Shown here one piece after another: positions 49,301 to 61,300 of a stretch of DNA of 64,000 bases. The DNA is taken from assembly GCF_014905175.1 (NCBI RefSeq), contig NC_057791.1:11598177-11662176 (forward strand). The letters are read 5' to 3'. Within the stretch, counting starts at the first letter, position 1. Each line of letters starts with the position of its first letter. Under the pieces are notes generated by a model. The model worked only from the letters and a program-made list of their open reading frames with translations, was not told the DNA's origin and searched no databases. A program made the position numbers and the translations under genes. Source of the stretch: Aphidius gifuensis (taxonomy: Eukaryota > Arthropoda > Insecta > Hymenoptera > Braconidae).

Positions 49301-52300
49301 TTTTTTTCTTGTTTTACCTGGTGTATCCTAATTGACGACAGACGATATGACCTTCTTTCAATGTCCATCCACTTTGATTGTCGCAAACAACTCCCCAGCC
49401 AGGATGGATACCTTGAACTTCCAAGTAACCTTCTCTGGCACTCGTTCCGCCTCTCAATCGAAGACTCTTTTAGCACGAATCAATTCAATTTTATTTTTAT
49501 CATAGATAGATAAGAAATAACTTTTTTCTTTAACTTACCTGTCCAGACAACGGAATTAAAGGCATAAATTCATCTTGCTGTCCAAGGGATGCAACTGAAG
49601 GAATAAAATGTACTGGAAATGCTGGTTCCTCTAATGGAAAAATTAAAATTTGCTACTAAAACGCCATAAAAGAAAATTCAATAAAATTTGCTTGGAGTAA
49701 GAATATAAAAATTTAAATTACCTTCATGCCATGGTATATATTTGATATTAAACATATCAACATCAATATTTTTAGCATTAACCTTCATTGTTACAGAATT
49801 ATTAACACTTTTCGTTTTGTTTTCAACTATTGAATGACCCTCCCAAGTATTTTCAACATTAAATTTATCAGAATTGTAATCTTTCTTAATCAATAATACT
49901 GTTGGAAAGGTTTCGTTAGAAAAGTTCTGGCTTATTAATTGAATTAGTTAAAATTCACTGTGTTCAAAGTTTCTCCAAGTAAAATGCACTTGGTTTCTAG
50001 AAAGTTTGGCTGTATTTTTATTAACGAATTATGTGGTCTTGTACTATTTATGTTGACATAGATACCAGTTGATGTAGTGTTTCTAAAAAACATAATTTAT
50101 TATGTGCGTAGGCTCCAGATCACAGCTTTGAATTCACTGACGAAAAAAAACACTTTTTTTTTCATAAAAATTACGAAATTATATCAAAAATGATTAATTT
50201 CGAAAAGTATTATAACTTTGAAAAACGCTTTTTGGTCTATCTATTAGGTCTTCACGTTGATTCCATCGAAAGTTGAAATGTTAAAAAAAGTGTTTAAACC
50301 ATTTATTGATTATAATTTTTGATAGAATGAATGCAAAGACAAACAAATATTGATCTGTCAGGGGCTTTAGAATATTGGAATACGTTTTTGTTCGGCTGAA
50401 TAAGAGATTTATACGTTAATTATTTCAAAGGTTATATGACTAATAAAAGTTTTTAACAGTGTTTTCCTGGTAGAAATATTTCTCCAACTTTTTCCACCTT
50501 TTATGAAAATGACCCATGGTTAGAGAAATGGCGGACGACTTTTTCCACCCTTTATCCAGCTTTTCCAACTATTCTCCTCCGTTTCTTCAGCTTTTTCTAA
50601 CGTTTCTCCAACTTTTCTCGACCATTTGTCTGACTTTTTCCAACTTTTCAATTTTTCTAAAAAATCTACTAATTATTAATTGCTACATAACGCAAAACAT
50701 AGAGATGTTCATTTCTTTAAAAAAAAAAAAAATTCATAGACACTTTTTTTCCAAAAAGTTGATATATCTAAGGTCTACAAAACTCCCGTGATAGTTTCAT
50801 GATGGACAACGGTTTGTATAAGTTTTAGGTGGAAAATAGAATAAATTTTAGGCGGAGAAAGCTTAGTAATTGTAGAAATGAAGAAATCTTTTTTAGGCAG
50901 AGAAAAGGCGGAGAAAGTTGGAGAAATGGTGAAAAAAAGTCGGAGAAATATTTCTTTCAGGGTTTGTAAAAGCTTTTTAATTTATTTTGATAATTTGTTA
51001 ATTATTTAGCAAACGAATTTAAAAACACCGCAACATGGTCGGCTGGAGTAACGAGAGCTACTACCCCCAACAGGCTTCTATTTATTTATAAGTCAAGTAC
51101 ATTCGTTTTAGGTTCCCAGAAACTTTTTTTTGCTGCATCATCGTGATGTTCATAACTAAATGAATCTTTTTAGCAGTGAAGGCATAAAACTAGTGGCTGA
51201 CTAATTTTTCCGACATTAATCTCATGCCGGAGTAATTACTCCCCCATCAATCTCATGCAGGAGTAATTTTTCCGCCATCAACCTCATGCCGGAGTAATTT
51301 CTCCGGAAATGGGCCAAAAACGGAGAAATGCCGGAATAATGCCGGAGTAATATTTCCACCAGGGATATTATTAGGAAATTATCATTTTTTGGTTTTTTAT
51401 TGCAAATTCTCACAGACGTTTCTCTTTTCTTTTTTTGTCAAAATTTATTTACAAAAAAAATCTGATATGCCTAAAATTATCAAAATATATTATAACTTTG
51501 TTATTGAACAAAAATTTTTATTAATAAAATGATTTTTTATATTGAAAAATACAAAATAAAAATATACTATCGTACGTTTCAAAAAATGAATTGACGCATA
51601 GAAGGACGTCGGAGTTAACTTGATGAAACTTAGAAAAAATAAGAAGCCCTGTGGTCTAGTAGTCAAGGCGTTTGCCCGGAAAGCAAAAGACCCGGGTTCG
51701 ATTCCCGGCGGGGGAACTTCGTTATTTTTTCTAAGTTTCTGGTTCTTTTTCAAAACACAGTTGTGAACAGATCATTCTGACAGCTAACCTCACTTTTGAT
51801 ACACAAACAGAATTGAGTTTTTTCAATAAAAAAATTGTTTGAAAAAAATTCTAATGTGTCTTAAATTGTGAGAATATTATTTAGAAATTTTTAGACATAA
51901 TATTTTATTTTTTAAATGCTTCTTCCTATTCATTTTTGTGACTCAGAAATTCTTATAGTCGTGTGTCGGCTCCCAGGTAGGAGTTCTCGGGCTTGAACAG
52001 CTGTGCCAGGCTTGTGCGAGGGTCGTGTATCAAGCCTTGGGAGCACAGGCTTGACACAAGCTTGTGCCCATTGTTTTCCCCGGCCTCACACGAGCCTTGT
52101 TAACACAGGCTTGACACAAGACTGTCCCCGTTGTTTTCAACCGGCCTCACACAGGCCTCAATAGTCCAAGCCGGTGTCAAGCGTGGTTTTTTGTTTTCCC
52201 CGGCCTCACATGAGCCTTGTGTCAAGCCCGTTTGACCAAGCCTCACACGGGACTTGACTTGTGCATATATTCAATTAAAAAAAAAAAAAATTAATATAGA

Positions 52301-55300
52301 TCTATAAATTGTAAATAGAAATTTTGAATAAAACAATTATTAGGTTTTGACTATCGTGCCAGGCTTTTACAAGGACTGTGAATTGACTTTCGAATAAATT
52401 TATTCATATAAAAAATTTGGACTGACTCTTTCAGTAATACCCCGGTGGTTGACTTGATAGAGCATTGGAGTATCACGTGAGTGGCCTAGGATCGATCCCG
52501 CGTTACGCCGTTTATTTTCGTTCATATAATTATCGTTAATTCAAATTGTATCGCGTAAAAAATAATAATGTCAACTTAATAAATTAATAATAATTGTTTA
52601 TTTATATTTTTTTATAATTTTTTTTGCAAGCCTGGGAACACAAGCCTGTGTCAAGCCCGATACACTAGTCCGACACCAGCAAATACATCGTCAACATTCT
52701 AGACTTGACACAGGCTTGAGTCTCAGGCCTGACACAGGCCCGAGAGCCGGGTAATCAGGATTGTCCCAGGCTTGTGCCCGTCGTCGATTCCTACCTGGAT
52801 CCCGTTACGCAGTTTATTTTCGTTTATATAATTATCGTTAATTCAAATTGTATCGCCCAAAAAATAATAATGTCAACTTAATAAATTAATAATAATTGTT
52901 TATTTGTATTTTTTTATAATTTTTTTTGCAAGCCGGTGTCAAGCCTGGGAACACAAGACTGTGTCAAGCCTGGGAACACAAGACTATGTCAAGCCTGGGA
53001 ACACAAGACTGTGTCGAGCCTGGGAACACAAGACTGTGTGGAGCCTGGGAACACAAGCCTGTGTCAAGCCCGATACACTAGTCCGACACCAGCAAATACA
53101 TCGTGAACATTCCAGACTTGACACACGCTTGTGTCTCAGGCCTGACACAGGCCCGAGAGCCGGGTAATCAGGCTTGTCCCAGGCTTGTGCCCGTCGTCAC
53201 TTCCTACATGGGTTTTGTGTTGTTTTTGTATGAGATCAGTACACAAACCGACTGTCGGATTGGTGTTGGATCGGTGTCGCCATTTTCGCTAGGGTTTTGT
53301 AAATTTTTATAGAAATAAAAAATATTTAACCTGTTCACAGAATGCATCATTTTTATAAAAAAAAACAGATATAATTAGTAGAATTATTAGATGTTAAACG
53401 TTTTATAACAGCAGGTCATCATCAAAGTGCAAAAAAAAGTAATGAAACTTATTAGTCATTTTTTCCAATGACGAAGAAATTAATCACCTCGGTTTTCGAA
53501 AGATGGGAGAGTGGATTTTTGTATGTGATGTTCTCCATATTGCTGATTCTTCCAAGGATTCCGGATTAATTCTCCTGTTTTCTGCTGGCCATCTTTAGAA
53601 TGTTGAGAATTTTGTTTCCAACCTCTATTTTCTTGATTCAATATGTTATTACCTTCTTTTACTACTTTTTGGATATTCAGTCTTTCTTCTTCGTGGTAGT
53701 CTTCATCGACATTGATATGACCAGAAGTTATATCTTGTTTCCAGCTCTGTTCTGAACGGGAGGTGCTAGTTTGGTCCCTGGTGTCTTCAAGATCTTGCTG
53801 GGGAATAACAATCGAGGTACTTTGGTGTTGTTGGTCTTGATGGTAAGGGTAAAAACCTGTGGACAAAGACCTTGATTGATTTTGTTGCTGGTCTAAAAGA
53901 TAGTTTGGGTATTGACAAAGTGGTACAAGGTTTTGATAATCCAGGTGAATATTTTCCGACGTTGATTTTTTCCCAGGTAGGAAGTGACGACGGGGACAAG
54001 CCTGGGACAAGCCTGTTTGTCGGGCTCTGAGGCTCGTGTCAAACTTCACTACCCGGCTTGTGTCAAGCCTGGGTGAGCCCTGGAATGTTCACTAAGTTTT
54101 TGCCGGTGTCAGGCTTGACACAGGCTTGCAAAAAAAACTAAAAAATAATATAAATAAACTATTATTGTTAGTTTATGTTTATAACATTATTTTTTTTTTA
54201 TTTAAACAATTTAAATAAACGACATTAATTAAACGAAAACAAATGGAGGTGACGTGGGATCGATCCAGGGTCTCTCACGTAGAAGTCGAACGCGCTATCA
54301 AGTCAACCGTCGGGGTATTACTGAAAGAGTCAGTCAAAATTTTTTATATGAATACACAGTCCTCACAAAAGCCTGACACAATAGTCAAAGCCTGATAATT
54401 TCTCTTTAAAATTTATATAACACTTATATTACTAATTACTATTTTTTTTTTTTTTTTTTCATATATTAAATATATGCACAAGTCAAGTCTCGTGTGAGGC
54501 TTGGTGAAACGATGGGCACCAGCTTGACACAAGGCTGCGTTTCAAGGTTCGTGTAAGACCGTGTAAAATCAAAAAACACAAGACTGAGTTACCAAGTCCC
54601 GTGTGAGACCGGGTAAAATCAACGGGGACAAGCTTGTTTCAAGCCTCTGCAGCCAAGGCTCGTGTGAGGCCGGGTAAAAGCAAAAAATACAGGCTTGACA
54701 CAAGACTGAGTTACCAAGGCCCGTGTGAGACCGGGTGAAATAAAAAAATACAGGCTTGACACAAGACTGAGTTACCAAGGCTCGTGTGAGTCCGGGTAAA
54801 AGCAAAAAACACAGGCTTGACACAAGACTGAGTTACCAAGGCCCGTGTGAGACCGGGTGAAATAAAAAAATACAGGCTTGACACAAGACTGAGTTACCAA
54901 GGCTCGTGTGAGTCCGAGTAAAAGCAAAAAACACAGGCTTGACACAAGACTGAGTTACCAAGGCCCGTGTGAGACCGGGTAAAATCAACGGGGACAAGCT
55001 TGTATCAAGCCTGTGCTACTGAGGCTCGTGTGAGACCGGGTAAAAACAAAAAATACAGGCTTGACACAAGACTGAGTTACCAAGGCTCGTGTAAAGTTGG
55101 GTAAAATCGACGGGCCCAGGCCTGAGACATGCCTTGGCTACCAAGGCTTGATACACAGCCCTTGCACAAGCCTGACACGGTCGTCAAGCCCGAGAATTCC
55201 TACCTGGGTTATGGTGAGGCTCAAACCCGAGTTGTTGATAATTCCCGTATTCCGTCTCTTGATCCCAAGGATGTTGCAGCTCATCTGGTTTGTTCAAATT

Positions 55301-58300
55301 ATTATTGTGAGTTTTAGTTAAATGAACCCAACTATTAATTATACCACTTGCATCATTATTGTTTCGACCATATCCGTGCCATTTTCTTGCCTCAATACCA
55401 GATTGGTCAAGTCCAGATTCCTCGTGGGAAATATAAACATCTTGCTTCGATTTATGATGACAACCTGGGACGTTGTAAGGCCAATCACAAACGCTAGAGA
55501 TGGGATTGAATGCAGTTCCAGGTCCACAATCCTGAATATTTGTTGTTCCATGGTGACATTGTAAAAATTTTTTACAATCGTTTGAATGAGGCAAAATTCC
55601 GCTGTAACCAATCGGACAGGATATTGACTGGTTTATTCTTAGAGGGATCTTCAATCGTTGGGTATTTCCGTTCTCATGTATTGAGTAGAATGACGATTTA
55701 TTGAAAACCATAAATTGAAAGTCGTCTTCTATTGCACGAATATCTAAAACATAATAATAATAATTTTAAAAAATTATTTCCGTTCGAGATTATTGTCGTT
55801 ACATGCACTGAAACGGAAAAAATTCTAAAATTGATACAAAAACTTGTTATTAACGGAAGTTTTGTTCTTGCAAAAAAATGTTTTGGATTATGAAAAAAAT
55901 GTCTTGGATTAAATTAAAAATTTTTAAAATAAAAACCAAAAATTTTCTTGAATCATGAAAAGAATTCCTCCAATAAAAACGAAATTGTTTTGATTCATAA
56001 CGAAATGTTCTCATTTTTAGCGGTAAACCTCTTGGTTTGTAACCAATTATGTCTTGGTTCAAGACGAAAATGATACAATTTAAAACTTTTTTCCCCTTGA
56101 TTTTGGAAGTAAGCGTCTTGGTTCATTTCTATTTATTTTATTTATATAATATATTTAAACTTACTTCTGTTCATTTATTTGTTTGCTTTCATTTATTGAT
56201 TTAATTATTGAAATATTTTTTATTGAATTAATTTTAATTGTACCAATACACATTTAGTCATAAACCAAGACGTTTACTTATAAAAATGACCACGGCATCA
56301 TAGAAGAAATCATAACTTTCGTGAATCTTTATCGCGTGGTAGTTAAGTAGATTAGGAATCAGAATATAAAGTATAGGTATTGAAGCGTTACCAGTGCTGG
56401 TAGAAAACGTACTACTATTGTGGAAATTTTTGTAGTAACTTCTTGACATAACAATCTTGAATTTTTTGTTAATTTTTTAATTAATTGTTAAAGTTGACTA
56501 CTTTTTTATGAGAGTCAAGTTTAGTTTGCCATTACCTGGTTAGCCATTTCAAGAAAAATGTACACAGAAGTAGTGAAGCAAGGCGGATCCTGGGACAGTT
56601 TGATATCAAACCCCCACTCCGGCCCAATTAAACCCCCACCAGGCTCCGATTAATTCGGCGTGTTTCTACGAAAAATTCCTACGAATGCGCAAAGTTGTTA
56701 AAAATGAAGTTGAAATATGAAAAAAACGGCTATTTATCGGTTATATGTCGTATAGTTATTGAAATAACGAATTATTCTCAAATTCAATAATGGCAATCAA
56801 TAGAGATCGTCGGGGAGAAGAAAATGTTTTTAAAAAAATTTCGAAATCTCGAATACTTTTCGAGTTATAATATTTTTTAAAATTTCGATATATCGATTTT
56901 TTTTTATTTATTCATTTAATAATGGAAGTCGATTAAACTCATCAAGGAGAGAAAAAAATCGAATACAATTTTTTGATCGCGCGAATAGTTTTCGAATTAT
57001 CGATATCTTTCTAATGTGAATGATAATTTTTTTCATAATTGATAATATAATAGAGCTAAGTAAAAAAATAAAGCTAAGTAAAAAATATAGCTAAGTAAAA
57101 AATATAGCTAAGTAAAAAATATAGCTAAGTTAAAAATATAGCTAAGTTGAAAATATAGCTGGTAAAATTATGTAGATATTGTGTGTTTGGCTATAAATAT
57201 ATAGCTAAGTAAAAAAAATAGCTAAGTAAAAAATATAGCTAAGTAAAAGATATAGCTGGTAAAATTATGTAGGTATTGTGTGTTTGGCTATAAATATAGC
57301 TAAGTAAAAAATATAGCTAAGTAAAAAATATAGCTCAGTAAAAAACCTAGCGACCAAGTAAAAAAAACTTGGATATATTCATTATTTTCGAAAAAAAAAT
57401 ATATATTCGTGCTTAACAATACGCGACAATCAATAATTAGCAGTTTTTTTGAAAAAAAAAACAAAAATTTCGACTTTTTTTTTGAGAAAAAAAAATTGTA
57501 TACATTTTAAAAAAAATATCGATAATTTAATAACTATTCGAGATATAAAAATTTTTATTGGGCTTTTTTTTTAGCTTGGCGAGTTTTATCGATTGCCTTT
57601 ATTAATATTAAAAAAAAAAACTTAATATATCGAAATATATAAGTTATTATAACTCGAAAACTATTCGCGATATCGAATTTTTTTATGTTGACTGTTTTTT
57701 TACTTGACGAGATTCATTGATGGCCATTATTAAATTCGAGAATGAATCGTTATTTCAATAACTACACGATTTATAACCGATAAATAGCCGTTTTTTCCAT
57801 ATTTCAACTCCATTTTTAACCACTGCGCATTCGTAGGAATTTTTTCCGTATTTTTCCCGTAATCGTGAGAAAATTTTCTATAAAAACCGAATAAAAAAAC
57901 ATGTTGTCTCGGTTATGATAATATCTTCTGAAATTCTTCTGTACAATTACAATAATAATTTTCTCTTTCAAACTAACACATCAGTCATCAATGTCTATTT
58001 CTCTTTTTTTAAAACATAAAATTAGTCAATATTATAAATAAATTATTATTGTATAATAATTCCATATTATGTTTTGTATTTAGGAAATATTATTTTATAT
58101 AAACAATAATAATAGGTATATTAATCTTGTAAATGAAAAATACTTGCATATGCATGTATATACAATATACATATATGTACAATATGAACTTTACTTCGCC
58201 TAACAAATGCAAGTATAACTAATAAATGCAAATAAAATACTTGTATATTAATATATACAACGGCGCATATATATATATAATAATAATAAATAAATTAAAT

Positions 58301-61300
58301 ATATAAATACGCGCATTTAAATTCATCTATACTACAGAACGGCTGATGGTAACGGTTACCGACCGATTACCATGGCGCTGCAAGGCGCAATGTAGACTGA
58401 GGGTGCGAACTCACGACACGCAAAAGTGGCTGCCATAATTCTAAACATGGCGCCTCCGTGATTTAATCCACCCGCTCGACAATGTCGAGCGGGTAAATTC
58501 ACACGCGCGTTTAAATCACTCGAAATTACTATATATTACCAAAATATCACTGAAAAATGTAGTTGCGTGTAATGTGTGTGTAGTGTATCTAGTGTTCAAA
58601 GCTTGGATCACGGAGGCGCCATGTTTAAAATTACGGCAGCCATGTTTAGAATTATGGCAGCCATGTAAAAACGCAAACAGAAAATGGATTCCTGCCCAGA
58701 TCCGTTACCGGATCTGACGTCTAAACTCTATGTTTTTTCCTTTTACTCTAACCCAACCCGCGCCTAAAGATGTTTACACATCAAAAAAAGAAATTTTTGA
58801 GAAAAAAATTAATAGGGCTTCGAGACCTTTTTATTTTACAATAACAGTTTAAAAGTAAAAATACTGCAATATATTAGAACATCTATCAGTTTCGACACAC
58901 AAACACACACACACATATTCAGAGCACATAGGCACATATATTCTGAAAGCGGCAACTCTTAAATTTTGATCGAATTTAAAATTGTCAACGATTGTGAAAA
59001 ATCAACTAAAAAAAAAAAATTTAATCAATGGGAAATTCATAATGAGACACATTTAAGTTCTGACATATCATTGTTTCGTTGATAAATATTATTTTACCAT
59101 CTTTAAAAATATTTGAATATTGTTTATCTACAATTGGCAGCCATATGTCACTATATGTAAAAAAGATAGGACTTATCTCCTCCATATATCCCCCAAAATC
59201 AGCGCTAGTAACGCCTTAAAGATAGCATTTAAAGTGGTAGGTTTACGTCTCTTCGTGGGTTGAAAATTTTCTGACAAAAAAAAAAATAGAATAAAGAAAA
59301 TAGTAACAACATTATGACAAACACTAAATTAATTATAAGGATAAAAATTTTTTTTTTGAAAAGTTTATCCATGTATGACGATTGTATTTCTTCATTTGAT
59401 CTTGGTTAACAACAATCGCGTCTTGAATCAAGAGGTCTGCTACTAAAATCAAGACGTACCCGAGTGGAAATTGAATCCGGTTTGGCCGAATCCCGATCCG
59501 AATCGGATCCGTTATGGCTAAGGCTAACCGGATCCAGCTTTCCTTACTCTTTCCTGATCCGAATCAGATCCGGAATGCCGGACTTTAATTAGACTTTATT
59601 TTTTTTTTTAAAGTTATCTCCGGGTTATCCGGGATAATATTAAATACATTGTTGCATATATATATATATATAGTATTAATTATATCAAGTTTTTCTATTG
59701 TAATTTTTAAATACACGGAGAAAAATTTACATTTTTTTTTAATATAATACCATAGCAATTTTTGCGTTGTGTTACAGTAAGCTGGAACCATAAGAGCATC
59801 ATATTAAATTTTGAGACAGTCCATAGCAATTTTCATTGAAAAACGCCACTTATTGGCCGTACGACCTTTCGCGATGTACCATAGTAATTCTTGCGATGGG
59901 CAAACGCAAAATTTATTATGTTTATAAACGCTCGTAAAAAAATATTGTAAAAAAAACATTTTCAAGCCTAGGATTTGAACCCCATATCATCGGGATGCAA
60001 ATCCTACGAGTTATCCGCTGCGCCACAACAACGTATCTGTAAGGGAAATATTATTTGTTTTACATTAACAATTTGAAAATAAGCAAAGTCACGCCTGCGC
60101 AGTCGACTAAAAAGTGGGGGCAGTTGACATTTCTGAGTCCTTCATCAATTTTGCTATGGCCCATTGTAATTTTAAATATGTTGCTTTGTATTTGTTACAC
60201 ACAGAGAAGGATATGTTAACAGTTAACATATCCTGTTTAATGTTAACATATGCCATGTTAAAATGGGTGGTGGATGATAAGTTTACATCAAAGATATATA
60301 TATTAACATTAAACATACGTATCTTAATAGTTAATATGCGTATGTTAACTATTAAGATATCTGTAATTGACACAATTTGAAGGTTAGGCTGATAGTTGAA
60401 GACATTTACGTATGTAAATATAAAAATTGAATGTAAAATTAAGAATGAATTTACAAAAAAACTAAATTTAAATAAATTTATGACAACACGAGTACATATT
60501 ATATTATATTACAATTAGAATAGTATCACAATTTAATGTCAAAAAAAAAAGATGACAAGTAGTAGACTGGCGCATCAAAATATTTGGCCGCGTAAAGATA
60601 CGTATGTTAACTATAAACATACGTATGTTAACAGTTAAGATATCTATGTTTATTGTTAATATATATATCTTAACATTAAACTTTTGTATGTTTAATGTAA
60701 ACATATTGGTATGTTAACTGTTAACTTATCCTTCTCTGAGTGTAGTGACACCTACAGGAAATCCAAGAAAGTTATTAAAATTACTATGGTACATTGTAAA
60801 TTTTCAGAGGATCATTTTAATCTTGTCCATAACAACAAAGTAAAATTTAGAAATAAACAAAGCAAAAAAAGAAAAAAATATTTTTTGCTATGGTGCAATG
60901 TAATTTTTAGACTGGATTATTTTAAATTTTAAATTTGGTTTCTGTAAAAATTTCTTTATGCGTTGTAATTTTTTCATCGGGGAATAGCAAAAAAAAAACA
61001 TGACAAAATCGCTATGGTACATTTTAATTTTTCAAGACTACAATTGTTTTTTTTCGTTGAAATGACAGTAAATTTTTTAATAATCATAATATGGTTCTAT
61101 GGTAATGTGGCACCATAGTAATATTGAGTGAAAATTTTTCTCCGTGTAACTTTCTACGCTTGTAAAGGACTTTTGATTTCAGCGATTCCATGTACGCCGC
61201 CGTGGTCAATAGGATAGAGTTGCCGACTTTGAACAGAATAACCCAGAGATTGTTGAAAAAAATCATTAAAAAAGCATATATTATACAAAAATTATTATTA

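Larger units (their letters stand above)
51395..53294. repeat. Half copy of the CCCTAGCG element, split twice
   Basis: 51400-51580, 51760-51971 and 53213-53294 align to the right half of the 16280-17511 element (aaaatatactatcgtacg; ctgacagctaacctcactt; gatcagtacacaaaccgact; cattttcgctaggg). Two other elements, about 51626-51738 and 51972-53212, sit in the gaps. Confidence 0.82.
59714..61146. repeat. TA-CACGGAGAAAAATTT element, middle of the nest
   Basis: The ends cacggagaaaaattt and aaatttttctccgtg are flanked by TA. Arms carry taccatagcaatttttgcg / accatagtaat-type units. It contains a minus-strand tRNA-like stretch at 59960-60032 and the nested element 60198-60742. Confidence 0.83.

Noticed and set aside
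51490..51753. Frame containing PPPGIEPGSFAFRANAL on the minus strand
   Set aside because: This is the familiar spurious translation of the antisense of a tRNA-like sequence, not a protein gene.
52925..53060. Possible CRISPR-like array of 25-bp units
   Set aside because: Units are contiguous direct repeats without unique spacers, inside a eukaryotic repeat element.
54569..54823. Frame with LLPGLTR repeats inside 53972-55208
   Set aside because: It is a product of the 60-bp tandem units of the element. It has no relation to the protease sequence.
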